In this document: positions 22,475-34,141 of the stretch, piece by piece
How positions within the stretch are numbered: position 1 is the stretch's first letter
How the letters are laid out: each line of letters opens with the position of its first letter
Source: Lactarius indigo
Lineage: Eukaryota; Basidiomycota; Agaricomycetes; Russulales; Russulaceae
Direction of reading: 5' to 3'
Length of the DNA stretch: 64,000 nt
Assembly (NCBI GenBank): GCA_025766275.1
Contig: JAFKAC010000055.1
Coordinates: 1-64,000, forward strand
The notes under the pieces: model-generated
Databases searched by the model: none
What the model was told of the DNA's origin: nothing
Seen by the model: only the letters and a program-made list of their open reading frames with translations
Position numbers and translations under genes: made by a program

Positions 22475-25400
22475 ATGAAGAAACGATCCTCGTACCATGC
22501 TCGAGTTTTCCCCTGCCCGTATAAGTGTGGCCTGTACTGCCGCTCGGCAGGTGGACTCACTCAACACCGTACTGTTTGTTCCAACAACCCAGCAAACCGC
22601 CATGCGTCTACACCTTCCCCAGATCCGACCATAGGGCCACCTCGAACGCCAACGCCTCAAACGCCAACACCTCCTCTTACTTCTCCTGCCCCTCAAACGC
22701 CTGAAAATCTTGGTCGATACTCTCACCCAGCCACTCCTGGCTCTGTGCGCCGATATCAGTGGACAACAAATAGAAGAGGTGTAAAGAGTCGGATACACCC
22801 ATATCTTGATGGTTCGTTCTTTCGATGGCTCCGAGTCTAAACTGCTGTTTTACTTATGTTAGTTTGTACAGGGCAGCCTTGCGACGCAGATGGTTTCGAT
22901 CTACCTAAAGATACCCCCCCAACTCCTGAGGAACCGCGTGCAAATGATGACTTTTTCCCTTACTCCTCACGCGCCGAGTTTGAGTTAGCTGATTTCTTAT
23001 TTCGGAGGGTTCAGATGGCCGGGGCCAAGATTTCCGATCTAATGGATATCTGGGCCGCGTATCAACAAATCTATGAGATCGACCCTACTTATGGACCGCC
23101 CTTTTCCAGTGCACAGGATCTATACAACACGATTGATAGCACGGAAATAGGCGGTGTAGCTTGGCAGGCCTTCTCAGTAGAATTCGATGGAGATGCCACC
23201 GGTGATTCGGCTCCGCCATGGAAGAGGAAGTCGTATGAGGTCTGGTTTCGAGACCCTCTCAAGGTTGTGGAGGCACAGATAGCAAACAAGGAATATGCGC
23301 TTGAGGTGGATTACGCACCTAAGCGTATGTTTAGCAGGGCAGGAAAACGTCAGTACTCGGATTTCATGTCCGGTAATTGGGCATGGGAGCAGGCGGTATG
23401 TTATTTCTCCTCGATTGGTCACTGGCATAAGCTAATTCCGTGGGACATAGGACATCATTTCGAAAGATCCAGAGACGCATGGATCCACTTTTGTACCCGT
23501 GATCCTCGGAAGTGATAAAACTACCGTTTCGGTAGCAACGGGCCACAACGAGTACTATCCATTGTACATCTCCATTGGGAACGTCCAGAACCACGTGAGG
23601 AGAGCGCATCGAAATGCTGTCAGCCTTGTGGGGTTCCTTGCGATTCCAAAGAGTGGGAATTTACTAGTACGCAACGTTTTTCGAGCTGACCAAGACCTTT
23701 ACTAGCCGATAAGCAACACGAGGAGAGCTCAGAGTTCCGCAAATTTCGACGTCAGCTCTTCCATACATCCCTCACACATATTCTGTACTCTCTTGAACCG
23801 TGGATGACCAAGTCGCGGATTACCCGATGTGGGGATGGTTATTTTAGGCGTGTTATTTATGGGCTGGGTCCCTACATCGCGGATTACCCCGAGCAAACCC
23901 TTTTGGCAGGCGTTGTATCCGGGTGGTGCCCAAAGTAAGTTTCCCGCTCTTAGTACCATTCTCAAGCTCACTTTGATCGGATAGATGTACGGCTCAACCA
24001 AGCAAATTTGATGATGACGCAACGGCAATCTTCCGGTCACACGCTCACACCGAGTTGTTGAAAGACGCTTTTGAGGGTCAACCCGGAATTTTATGGGAAG
24101 GATACGGCATCATCAGCGATATTATAGTGAGTGACTCGTAACGTCTGCCTACTAGCGTAGGTCATGCGTGCTCATTGTCCAATAGCCCTTCACAGCTCAT
24201 TTTCCGCGAGCTAACATTCACGAACTCCTATCGCCAGATCTCCTCCATCAAGTCATCAAGGGTACATTCAAGGACCACCTTGTCGAATGGATAACCGATT
24301 ACCTCCAGATTGTCCACGGAAAGTCTCGTGCAAATGAGACACTTGCTGACATAGACCGGCGGTGCGTGTCTGAGTCCTCTCACAACCAAATTAAAAGCAA
24401 CATGGAATATCAACCCTTCGTTAGGATTGCTGCAGTACCTTTATTTCCGGGTCTGCGACGATTCCCTGAGGGCCGCGGTTTCAAACAATGGACAGGCGAC
24501 GACTCAAAGGCTCTGATGAAGGTCCGTCGTTGACTCTTCAATTGCTTACTGCGGGCTAACTCTGATCATGTGTAGGTTTATCTGCCAGCTATTGTAGGTT
24601 ACGTCCCTCCCCAGATGGTCCAGGCACTTGCGGCGTTCATGGAATTCTGCTATCTTGCCCGACGATCACAGCTCGACGAAGACACATTGGATCAAATTGA
24701 TATGGCTGTGGCCCATTTCCATCACGAGCGCGAAATCTTCAAGGAAACGGGTGTGCGGAAGGACTTCTCATTGCCACGACAACACTCGCTTTCCCACTAC
24801 CGTTTCCTCATCCAACAATTTGGTGCCCCGAACGGACTCTGTTCATCGATTACCGAGTCTAAGCACATCAAAGCCGTCAAAGAACCTTGGCGTCGCTCGA
24901 GCCGCAACGAGCCACTTGGTCAAATGCTGTTAACAAATCAGCGTTTGGACAAGCTTGCGGCAACCCGTGTTGATTTGGGAGCACGCGGAATGCTGGAAGC
25001 TCCACTACTGACATCTAGTATTGCTATTGACTCGGAGCCTCCAAGGTCCATGGGTGCTGGTGGTCGTGACGGCGGAGGCGATGTTGAAGCCGCCGGCGGA
25101 ATCACTTCTATGGGGGATGTGCGGCTTTCCCGTAACCCCGGTAAGCAAACATACAAGATACTGCTATGTATAGTATTGACCCAATTTAGCTCGAGGCTAT
25201 CCGAAAACCATTGACAGACTTTCTGCTTATGTCAATCAGCCGCAACTTCTTGAATACATTCGCCGTTTTCTGTACGATCAATTCCATCCCGAGGCAGAAG
25301 TGTGCGGCATGGACGTTCCACTCCATTTGTGCCCATGTGTCTCCAACACACTTCGCATCAAGGTTTTTCATTCTGCTGTGTGTACGTACCATGCTCCAAG

Positions 25401-25857
25401 TGACCTCTCGGGAATCGGTGGCATGCACCGTGAATTCATTCGTGCCACTCCTTCATGGAAGAAAGGTCCTGGTCGTTATGACTGCATCTACGTTGAGAGG
25501 GATTCCAAGCTGGATGGTTTTTTGGGACTTTCGGTTGCACGCGTAAACCTCCTCTTCTCATTCAGCTTTCAGAATACCGTATACCCCTGTGCATTCGTGC
25601 AGTGGTTTTCTACTTACGGCAACTCTCCATGTGAAGACACAGGCCTCTGGAGGGTGAAGCCCGAGTTTGATTCGAGGGGAAGACGGATGTGTTCAGTGAT
25701 ACATGTTGATATGATTCTCCGTTTGGCACACCTTATTGGTGCAGCAGGGGCCCAGAAACTCCCAAGAACCTTTACACATCACGACTCTCTGTATGCGTTC
25801 CAACTTTTTTATGTAAACAAGTATGCAGATCATCATGCACACGAGATCGCATTCTAG
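22475..25857 (+). CDS. Plavaka-type transposase, element 1
   Basis: The start at 22475 leads into a C2H2-like zinc finger (CPYKCGLYCRSAGGLTQH). Further exons give a WKRKSYEVWFRDP block and a VPVILGSDKTTVSVATG block (around 23490), which marks the transposase core. Next come IADYPEQTLLAGVVSGWCPK, a LLSPDLLHQVIKGTFKDH segment, and an RQHSLSHYRFLIQQFGAPN segment with following ITESKH. The C-terminal domain has SGIGGMHREFIRATPSWKK and ends FYVNKYADHHAHEIAF. These are hallmarks of basidiomycete Plavaka transposases, which have an RNase H-like DDE core. Introns of about 50 nt join the exons without stops, e.g. 23398-23450 and 23654-23705. It likely cuts and pastes the element in the nucleus. Confidence 0.8.
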
Positions 25858-27755
25858 TCCTTTACAGTAAATGTCACAGTAGTGGTGTAAGATAAGAGTG
25901 TTCAGTGAATCCGAAAGCGGAGAGAGATTTCGCCAGCGTTGGAGACAAGACTGAGATCCGAAGGCATGTGCGTTGGCAAGGTGCCGGCTGTGATAGCAAT
26001 CAGGCCAGAGTGCCGTGAGGGTGGAACGTGGAAGCGCTAGCACGACATCTACTACGAGGGAACTTGAAGAAGGGAGTGGGCCGCCGGTGAAAGGGTCGAA
26101 GTCGAACTGCAGAGAGCGGATGTCGAAGGAGTCGGGAGAGCAGGCTCGGCAGGTGTCCAAGGGTTTTAAGGACGACGATGTGAGCGGAGGCTAGGATAAA
26201 AGCGGTGTTCTAAGGTGGTAAAGGGCGGGCAGGGTGGTATGGCCCGAGGTCGGCAGCTCAGACGATGGCGGCGAGGCGAGGTTGGAAGCGTTCAAAGGCA
26301 GGCAGGGCTTCGGGCAGGGCTGGTTGACGCGAGAGCAGGGGCAAAAGTTTAGGGAGTAGACACGAGACAGGATACTCGGAGGAAAACAACGGTGGTATTG
26401 ATGAGACAAGAACGTGAGCTCATATACATGCGATCTGTATACGACGCGTTCAAAGCTAAGTCAAACGTATAGTGAGAGAGACCGGGGGGGGGGGTAACAG
26501 GAGTTGAGATACGAGCGTAGGGATCGATCGACGAACGGGAAGTGATCGATGAATGGGAAGTGGCATAGGTACGAGCAGAGAAAATGGAATATCGGGGTGA
26601 ACACGAGAAGAGAGATACCCTAAGTTAGAAGGAAAAGAGAAAGGAGCGTTAAGTAATTACAGACAAAGGAAGTCGAGACGGATGACGTACAACAAATGAC
26701 CTCCGACGACAGCGCGACAACCAGCGCAATCTCCAGCGGTGTCTTGTGGGTGGCTAAGAACAGCCGACCAGGTGGAATGGCGAGAGACGAGTGGTTAGCA
26801 GAGTGGTAGTGTCTTGATAGGTTGAAAGGAAAAGGGTGCGGTCGACGCTGAACAGGCGATACGATGAATGAAGGAGTCAGGCACGAGTTCCGAGGCATGG
26901 GCATCGGATAGCATCGTGTAGGTGTGGGGGGTCAAGACGAGAAGGGCAGTGATACCAGACAGCGAGAACGATGTGGTATGGAACGGTAGAGACGAGGCTG
27001 AAAACGATGAGGCAGAAGTGATGGATTAAGGTCGAATATTAGCGTATGAAGTAGGCAGGGGAACGAGGACAAGGAAAGGATGGCCGAGATAGAAATGCGG
27101 AGCGGCGGCGACTTGGCAAAGGCGACTCGAGGCATGAGGACGCGTGGCATATTTGCGAGTGGCCTAAGAGCCGTCTTGCAGTGAATCCGACTCGGGATCA
27201 TTGTTGTGCATCAGAGTAGTGTCGAGGGAGGGAACAAAGGAGTGATACAGTGTGTGTGGATGCGGATGCGGATGCGGATGGAAAGAGCGCGAGATAGAGG
27301 TGGTGCCACGCCATGGAAACACGAGACCAACATGGGAGCCAAGACACGCGACGTCAGACTGAGACCAAGAAGCCAAAAATAGACAATTTCAGGCCCAGAG
27401 CCGAGGTGTCCTTACAACGGGAAGGTCATCGGCGCGGTGTGGCCGGAGCTGTGGTAGAGCGTCCCTTGAGTGAGATGGACAGAGCATCATAGATCTGTTT
27501 GTCTGTGTATTACAGGTGATCTATGAGTGATTTTCGGAGTTCTCGCTAATCGGTCATTGAAACAGGAAGTTCTAGAGTCTGCAGAACGGCGTTCACACTC
27601 TGCTCAAGGTAGAGCACGCCTTACCCCTACACACCACTGAGCTACATGGCGACCAGCAAGGAGTGGGTGTTTGATTTGTCCGCATCCTCTCCGCCCCCAC
27701 ATCGAGGCCTGGAATCGCACAAGTAAGTCCAAGTTCTTACGTACTTCTGCTAGCA
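25858..27755. other. Unassigned purine-rich stretch
   Basis: No gene is supported. The plus strand is strongly G/A-rich from about 26000 to 27400, so the minus strand reads as Ser/Pro/Leu-rich in several frames, typical of composition rather than coding. A run of at least ten G lies near 26485. A (TGCGGA)-type microrepeat occurs around 27260-27280. Confidence 0.4.
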
Positions 27756-27758
27756 TCG

Positions 27759-28201
27759 ATGATCAGTTATAGCAGCCCTTGTGCTTCTAGCCCCTTGGTC
27801 CGTGTATCAATGAAGAGCCATAATTTGGTCTTGTCCTCCGAAACCATGGGGCCACTCCCTGGGGTCGAAGTCTACGTTGTCAGTTCAAATCCAAGCACAC
27901 ATGACATTCGAATCAAGTTTCCAGAAAATTTACGACAAACCCTTGTCGCCACCATAATCTCAGCTTTCCGAAAGCTCAACAAATTGGTAGTCCATGCCGG
28001 TGAGCCTTTCACATTTTCTGACTTAATATTAAGCTCATCACAATCATCTAAGACTCGTACGAATTTAAGATTGTATTTTCCCACCATGAGGTAGATGTCG
28101 CGGCTGCCTCTGCGTTAATTAACGAAGATTGGGAACTTATCATTCGAGTTCGGAGGGTTAGCTGGTTGCGCCAACATTTTTTGTCATCTGCGTATTACTA
28201 G
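27759..28201 (+). CDS. Small hypothetical protein, two exons
   Basis: Exon 1 starts at 27759 and runs to about 28000. A roughly 56-nt intron beginning GTGAGC and ending AAG precedes exon 2, which stops near 28201. The spliced frame contains VEVYVVSSNPSTHD, LRQTLVATIISAFRKLN, and after the intron SYEFKIVFSHHEVDVAAAS and WLRQHF. I do not recognise the family. The plausible splice sites and continuous frame support a gene, but it lies in a block of decayed sequences and may be a fragment of something larger. Confidence 0.4.
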
Positions 28202-28443
28202 TAGTTATTTCAAATTATGCCCAACTTGCAAATTTAACGGTCTCTCTGCTCCCTGGCCCCAGCAACTGCGTATATCTGGCCCCGCTCACTCCACCCTCCT
28301 GCAATGGTTCAGGCTTTTTGAGGTTGAAAGACGAGACATCACAGTACTTCTCGAGCGGGGGCATTATATTCTGGTGCGTCGTCACATGCCGTTCCCCCGT
28401 TCCCCCGCCTTTGGCCTAATAACCTACCCATTTCGCTAGTGCC

Positions 28444-28810
28444 TTCCTTTGGTCGGCCTTGTCTTCAATTGCTGAGATCCTAGCACTCTTGGCACAGCGA
28501 CTCATTGTGGTAAAACACGCCCGAGCCGCCATGTACCATCCTTTTATCGAAGCTGTCGCTCTCACCATTGTCGACGTGCCAATCACCTTTGTCACCATTA
28601 TGATATTCTCCATCATCCTCTACTTCATGGTTGGTTTGTGGGCTTCTGCGACCCAATTTTTGTGAGTAGCTATTTATACCTCATCCCGTTTCAGTGGCTC
28701 ATGAACCCGTCGTAGCACATTCTTCCTATTCATCTTCACCGTGGCCTTGGTAATGAAGGCATGGTTCCGCTGCGTGGCAGCGGCTCTTGGAGACCCAGCG
28801 CCTGCACAGA
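28444..28810 (+). pseudogene. PDR-type ABC transporter (ABCG) membrane-domain fragment, part 1
   Basis: The translation around AEILALLAQRLIVVKHARAA, then YHPFIEAVALTIVDVPITFV, then a further membrane helix, matches the second ABC2-type membrane domain of fungal pleiotropic-drug-resistance exporters. A 45-50 nt intron near 28661 joins to TFFLFIFTVALVMKAWFR and ends at ALGDPAPAQ. The usual continuation is missing here and resumes at about 30960. Both nucleotide-binding domains and the first membrane domain are absent. Confidence 0.65.
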
Positions 28811-29469
28811 CAATTACCAGCAACACACTCATACGTCATTTTTCAGGAAAAACCAGAAAAAACTCGGCTTCCCTCACCACATGATGGACCAGGTCGTCCT
28901 CGCCACCATAGATGAGGCGCTGGCCCAAAAGCTTCCATCGTGAGTGCTCCTGTCATCATGTAGCGCACTTGCACCCCATTCTCAGTCTCCATTTCCTGAT
29001 ATGCATGCTACGGGAATTGTACTGTTGCTCTCAGACTTTGGATCCACCCGCTCCTCATCCCGTCCCCTCTCGTCCTCCTCGTCCAGGCCATATTCTCGTC
29101 TGGTCCAGTTTGATGGCTTCACTGCGAAGACGCACCGGTGGCTGCTACCCGCGCCGACTCTCGCGTCACTGTGGCCCGCCCTGTGAGTGCATGCTAATTT
29201 GTTCTGACCGACACTTTGGGGAGATGGTTGTCACATACGTCACTTACGTGCGTGCGCTCGACCCGCTCAGGCTACTAGTAGTGTCTGAACTGGCAATGTC
29301 CGCAGACTGCAATTATGAAGCGCGCACTTACACGTATTATTTTCGTGTTCCTCTCCAAGAGTGCCTCCATACTGAATCTGTCTGCAGCATCGGCCGTGTT
29401 TTCGTCCATGGCAGGTCAGTCTCAGGATCTTCATTGATGGCGTGGGCGGTGATGGGATACATCTTTTCC

Positions 29470-30895
29470 AGTGTTTGATCTTCTTAGCGACCAGCTTCAC
29501 GCGATATTCCGGATGATTCCCATGTTTATTCAGGCGAGAGTAACCCTCGATCGTGTGAACGATTTTTTGCAACATGTGAGCGATTCACTGTCTGTGTGAC
29601 TACTTAACATATACAGCCTCTTTGGCAGACCGAGTTGCTAGACGAATTCGCGGATGCCGATAAGGCCTCTGAGCGAGTGGTGCTGGCAGATGCGTCACAC
29701 TTCGACCAGGACGTAATCGGTTTCCGAAATGCCAGTTTCACGTGGTCGAATGACCGCGCCGATGGCGTGCTCACGCCATCCCGCCGCCGGTTCACCCTCC
29801 GCGTGCAAGGCGAACTGTTGTTTAAGCGTGGTTGCTTTAACTGAACGATTATTGGGCAGACCGGTTCCGGCAAGACGTCGTTGCTGATGGCGCTGCTCGG
29901 TGAGACGCATTTCGTGCCGATGAGCCCCGACTCGTGGTGTCATCTACCAAGAGAAGGCGGAGTCAGCTACGCTGCACAGTAGTCGTGGGTACAAATGAGA
30001 CTATCAGGGTGAGGACGGCGAATGTAGTACTCACGCTTGGACTTTTTAGTTCTGAGCGAAGAGCAGGATAACATCTTGTTTGGGGCCCCATACGACGAAG
30101 AGAGATACAACAAAGGTAATTCGTTCTGACAGTATTCACATCTGAGTCGCTGATGCCGCAATTCGTTTCAAGTCATATACCAATGTGGTTTGCAACGTGA
30201 TCTCAGCTTGTTCGATGCAGGGGACAAGACCGAAGTCGGAGAGAAGGGTTTGACCTTGAGGTATCATAAAGAGTAGACTCTTACATGACAGTCCTTGCTG
30301 ATTCCATCCGTTCGTCTTGTAGCGGTGGTCAGAAGGCTCGAGTTACCCTCGCTCGCGCTGTCTACTCTTCATCTCAGATCCTCATCCTCGATGACGTAAG
30401 TGCTTTCCTCCGGTATTCTCCTGCCTCTAATTATCATCAGTGTCATTCTTGCAAAGGTTCTAGCCGCTCTGGATGTACACACTGCACGGTGGATCGTTGA
30501 GGAGTGCTTCAAAGGTGACTTGATTCGCGGAACTGAAGAACCATCTTACTCGTTGTAAGTCACCCCTTCCCACCCGCTCATGCCTATCATCTTTCCCAAC
30601 ACACGGCAGACGCACAACCTCGCGATAGCTACCCCACTCGCAGACTATGTCGTTTCGCTCGGCAAGGATGGTTGGATCGCTAGCCGGGGCTCTGTTTCAG
30701 ACGCGCTCAAGAAGGACAAGACACTGGCAAAAGAACACCCCAAGGGCACGCGGGCCATTAAGGACAACGAGAAGATCGACTCGGTGAAGCCCGACGAGAC
30801 GGTGGCGGACGGGAAATTGATCTTGACCGAGGAGATCGCTGAGGGACACGTTAGCTGGGACGCAGGTGAGCGCGCCATCCAACGTTTCCGCATTT
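29470..30895 (+). pseudogene. ABCC-type transporter NBD1 fragment, inserted between PDR pieces
   Basis: The sequence reads as the first nucleotide-binding domain of an ABCC (MRP-like) exporter. A FDLLSDQLHAIFRMIP helix and VTLDRVNDFLQH come first, then a TELLDEF exon, then the Walker A motif GQTGSGKTSLL (about 29856). The signature LSGGQKAR is restored across an intron near 30320, and the Walker B-like QILILDDV lies at about 30378. Then come HTARWIVEECFKG and NLAIATPLADYVVSLG. A TAG stop sits at 29980-29982 and a one-base deletion follows within a few codons, so the copy is dead. Membrane domains and NBD2 are missing. Confidence 0.7.
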
Positions 30896-30959
30896 TGGAC
30901 GGTGAAACTCAACGTGAGTCATCATCAGTCAAGGCTCTTTCTGGCACTTATACCTGGAC

Positions 30960-31402
30960 AGCCGGTCAGGGACGGCTTTGAGGGAATTATGGCCAACGAG
31001 TTCCACACGCTTAATGCCAGTGGGGCATGCTCAAACGTCGTACCGAGCGGTATTGGATACGAGAACGTGTCGCTGACGAACCAAGTGCGGGGCTGTTGGC
31101 TCTATCCCCGGCCAAAGCACCGTGGATGGCAATCGTTTCATCGCATTATCGTACAACTATTCCTATAGCCAGATCTGGCGGGTAAGTGATGTGGCGCTTA
31201 GAAAACCAGTCCGTAATGGCTGACATTGCATTAGAACTACGGCATTGTCATCGCTTTTGGCGTTGCATTTGTTGCAGCACTTCTCTTTTTCACCGAGTAC
31301 AACACACGCTTGTCTGGCGAGATGAACGTCACACTCTTTAAGCGAGGGACGAAAGCTCCAGTCGCACGCGGCGCCCAAGAGAAAGCCGGGACGGTTCATT
31401 AG
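30960..31402 (+). pseudogene. PDR-type ABC transporter (ABCG) fragment, part 2 with C-terminus
   Basis: The frame resumes with QPVRDGFEGIMANEFHTLN, the large extracellular loop of PDR transporters that follows the segment ending at 28810. A frameshift near 31085 separates it from a GAVGSIPGQSTVDGN stretch. A roughly 50 nt intron at 31181-31232 leads to NYGIVIAFGVAFVAALLFF and a C-terminal TLFKRGTKAPV region ending at 31402. Order and orientation with part 1 are correct, so one PDR gene end was split by the ABCC-like piece. Confidence 0.65.
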
Positions 31403-32180
31403 GAGGAAGGCTTTCCATCCGAAAGTCCAAGCTGAGTCGCGTGAACGACGTCCTGCCAGTGCGATTCAGATATGTGAGTTGCATGAGCAACTTGGACACT
31501 GTGAGGGTACTACTAAGTGCATCAGACAGGCGCAGTAATGCTGTGTATAGTGCGCTGAGCAGCCGCGAGACTCGGAATAGCCAAGACACACTGGCACATG
31601 CAAGGAGCAGCAATGAATATGGCAGCATAGTACTGAGTAACGAGGTCGCACACCCCTTTGCGCCATGTAGTAGTATCGATGTATTTTCTCATTTATCGAG
31701 CTCACACCTCTCTCCTCCGAGTTTGTGAGAACAACTTGAATGTTGAGCACCTTGAGTCAGCCAGCGAGGAATGCGAGTGCGAGTGTGTGCTCCCAGGCCC
31801 AGCCCTGGATGACGTGAACCATTTGACCAGCCCCAAAGTTGCCTGAAGTCATCACAAAAACAAAAGTACTTGACCTCCAAATTAAAGTCCGAAAAAGAGA
31901 GAAAAGTCACTTGAAAAAAAGACAAAGTCCCTAAACCCCAAAGTCAAAGTATTTAAGTCACCCAACTCCAAAGCCAAACACCTTGCAGTTTTCCTGATGC
32001 CTTGTCTTCGCCCTGGCTCGCGTCGCGCCCCGGTACACTCAACACCCGACGAATCGCAAAGATTGGGCGGCAAGGTGTACTATGTGGGTCAGAGGATTAA
32101 ACGAAGTAGAAGGACGATACGAAAAAGTGCTATGTAGGGCTATGTACCCCAAAATGTACTCAAAAAAAAGGAACAACATG
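31403..32180. other. Unassigned stretch before UstYa-like copy D C-terminus
   Basis: No gene is supported. The part at 31850-31980 is rich in AAAGTC and AAGTCA motifs. The right end, with TATGTACCCCAAAATGTACTC followed by an A-tract at about 32161, looks like a retroelement 3' end placed directly against UstYa-like sequence. Confidence 0.4.
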
Positions 32181-32185
32181 AAACA

Positions 32186-32345
32186 GATGGTACTCTGCCG
32201 CACGGATCTCGCACCCTGTACTGGGACCGGAGACTGAAGCCGAAGTCCGCGAAGTTCACGCTGAGACCAATCGGTGCGCAGATTGGAGGCGCGGGTATCA
32301 AAAACTGGGAGAGAGAGAGAACCAAGGAAAATACGCTCAATCGTT
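32186..32345 (+). pseudogene. UstYa-like (DUF3328) copy D, C-terminal part
   Basis: The segment corresponds to the end of the intact gene at 47214-47805, starting at the QMV-LCRTDLA codons exactly where copy D stops at 15136, and running to the DWRRVYQ region. Small frameshifts are present. Block S4 follows directly, as it does downstream of the intact gene. This suggests the two parts were one gene before about 17 kb was inserted. Confidence 0.6.
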
Positions 32346-32369
32346 ACGGATCTTAGGACAACGACTGAG

Positions 32370-32890
32370 TTGTCCCCTCTCCTGTGCACCGCTGTGCGAG
32401 ATGATGTTGTGTCGCCCCTAAACCAGAGACGTTTATTGCGTGCCGGCAGAAACACAAGCCATCATTTCGGACAAACTCGTGTTACAGTAAGCGCGCTGGC
32501 TCGGGGATAATCGTGGCGCCATTTCATGGGGTTTTGGCTCCTCTGCACCCGGCCATCTATGTATTACAGCATGGATCTTCTGGTGTGTAACCGTGTGTTT
32601 CGAGGTGTCAAGGTGTTACAGTAAGGTTTGATCCATCGGTCGATACCGTTCTCCTTTTTTTTCGTGGACGGAGAGCCAGAAAACGGCGCTTTCGAGCTTG
32701 TGGCATGGTTGGAAATACCATTTTCGAGTCCGCACTGTCATTGTACCCGATCAGAACCAGTCGTTGTCCCAGTCGTCTACGGTTTTTTCGTCAGAAATAA
32801 AACATTCGTCCACGGGACTAGGACCAATATGCTCGCCTCGTTCTCATAGCCGCAAGTAACCTCCATGAGCGTCAACCGCAGCAACTCACA
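32370..32890. repeat. Conserved downstream block S4, copy D
   Basis: Matches 871-1335 and 47830-48290 in order and content. It is followed by a 3' flank of the membrane-protein gene (about 33130-33290) that resembles 44300-44440. Confidence 0.5.
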
Positions 32891-33372
32891 GGGAGAGATC
32901 CCCAATCTCACATCAGCAATCGATGTAATTCGTTTTGCTTGCCCGAGTACAGTACAGTAAGCAAAACAGTAAGAAACGACGAAAGGTACTTAGGCGGGGA
33001 GTAGACTAAATTCGAGGCTGGTTCAAAGTGAATCAGACCAGTCCGTTGAGACGATGTAGAAAGTAAGCGGCTGTTAGTGTGTCATTTGAGGAGAGCAAGG
33101 ACCGTTCCTTGACACCCAAGTTGACATCTCGCTGGGCTTTTGCGAGTACTACACAAAGAACTAGAGTTAATGTATTTGATGTGCTTTTCATACACGCTAC
33201 CAACACCATTAAAGAGGTATTAAGATATATTTCCAAATTGAACGCTGCCCGAGAATACGATATAGTCCAACAGGACGACGACGACAATTTACTTATCAAA
33301 GATCACGGGTCCTTTAAAGTCCTTTTCCTCATCAGAGGTCTTCATAAAACCATACTAGTAGATGGTGTTCGC

Positions 33373-33986
33373 TTATCGGTCGCTCGCGTTTTCGCGACAA
33401 ATCGTGTACACGTATGGTGGTATGTCACCAGCCCTGGGCGGTCGGGGTGCTGGCACCCTCGCGAACTGCATTCCGGTAGAGTGAGTCGAGTAGTAATCGA
33501 CTGGGCTCTTTTGCATGGCGACGAAGATGATAATGAGCGTTGGATATAAGCCCTTCGAGAAGTTGGTATTTAGTGTCCAAGAGAATGTATATCAGGAACA
33601 CACGTGCCGCAGAACTCACTGAGATGAAGAATAAGATATGCTCTATGACAACGAAGCCCGATATCATGCCGAACGCCGAGATCGTATATATGATCTGAAA
33701 AAGCGCAGTAAGCCTCTCTGCGAGCATAGATGTTTCTGGTAGTAGGACATACCCAAGCGCAGCAATAAAGAAAACCAGATTCGATGAGCAGAGCGAACAC
33801 CCTGTTGACCCTCATAGATCCATTTCCTTCGCCCAAATGTTTCCTGACCGAGACGCGGTGTTGCCTACACCAGAGAGATGGTCAGAGATGGCCGTCGGGG
33901 GTCGGACGCAGTAAAATGAGCGTACCAGGCCTTCCAGGCGATCAACCCGGTGGAGACCAGATTAGTTCCCAGTGTTGGGCCAACCA
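33373..33986 (-). pseudogene. Multi-span membrane protein, copy 4, 3' part (split by Plavaka element 2)
   Basis: Minus-strand exons 5 (end), 6, 7 and 8 of the family are here. The codons resume with VGPTLGTNLVSTGLIAWKAW, continue through RKHLGEGNGSMRVNRVFALLIESGF, and end at a TAA at 33373-33375 after the QKSPVDYYSTHSTGMQF tail. Splice sites are canonical. The 5' part is at 41175-41991. Apart from the transposon I see no stop or frameshift, so disruption looks recent. Confidence 0.8.
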
Positions 33987-34021
33987 CATCAGGAAAAACC
34001 TCCCGCGCTAGCGAGAGATAA
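33987..34021. repeat. Left terminal inverted repeat, Plavaka element 2
   Basis: Thirty-five bases starting CATCAGGAAAAACCTCCC and ending GAGAGATAA are exactly repeated in reverse complement at 41140-41174. Identity stops after that point. Confidence 0.9.
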
Positions 34022-34141
34022 TGCCGCGCTAAATTAGTTATAATTTGGATAATGCGGGTGGCGTACTAGTAATTAATGATAATCACTAGTAATGACAGTA
34101 GTTCACATAATCGCTTATGAGATAATATAATGGAGGGTTCA

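Larger units (their letters stand above)
19757..25857. mobile_element. Plavaka-type DNA transposon, element 1 (ends not resolved)
   Basis: The span covers two head-to-head genes: a DUF6532-type gene on the minus strand and a Plavaka-type transposase on the plus strand, separated by about 195 bp. The coordinates are those of the genes only. I could not find terminal inverted repeats or target duplications in the flanks. The arrangement mirrors element 2 at 33987-41174, where ends are clear. Both genes look largely intact. Confidence 0.65.

Noticed and set aside
27580..27665. A tRNA-like A box (TAGCTCAGTGG) on the minus strand with a nearby short hairpin
   Set aside because: No seven-base acceptor stem, no good B box and no proper anticodon loop could be formed. 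It could be a decayed tRNA-derived repeat but is not supportable as a tRNA.
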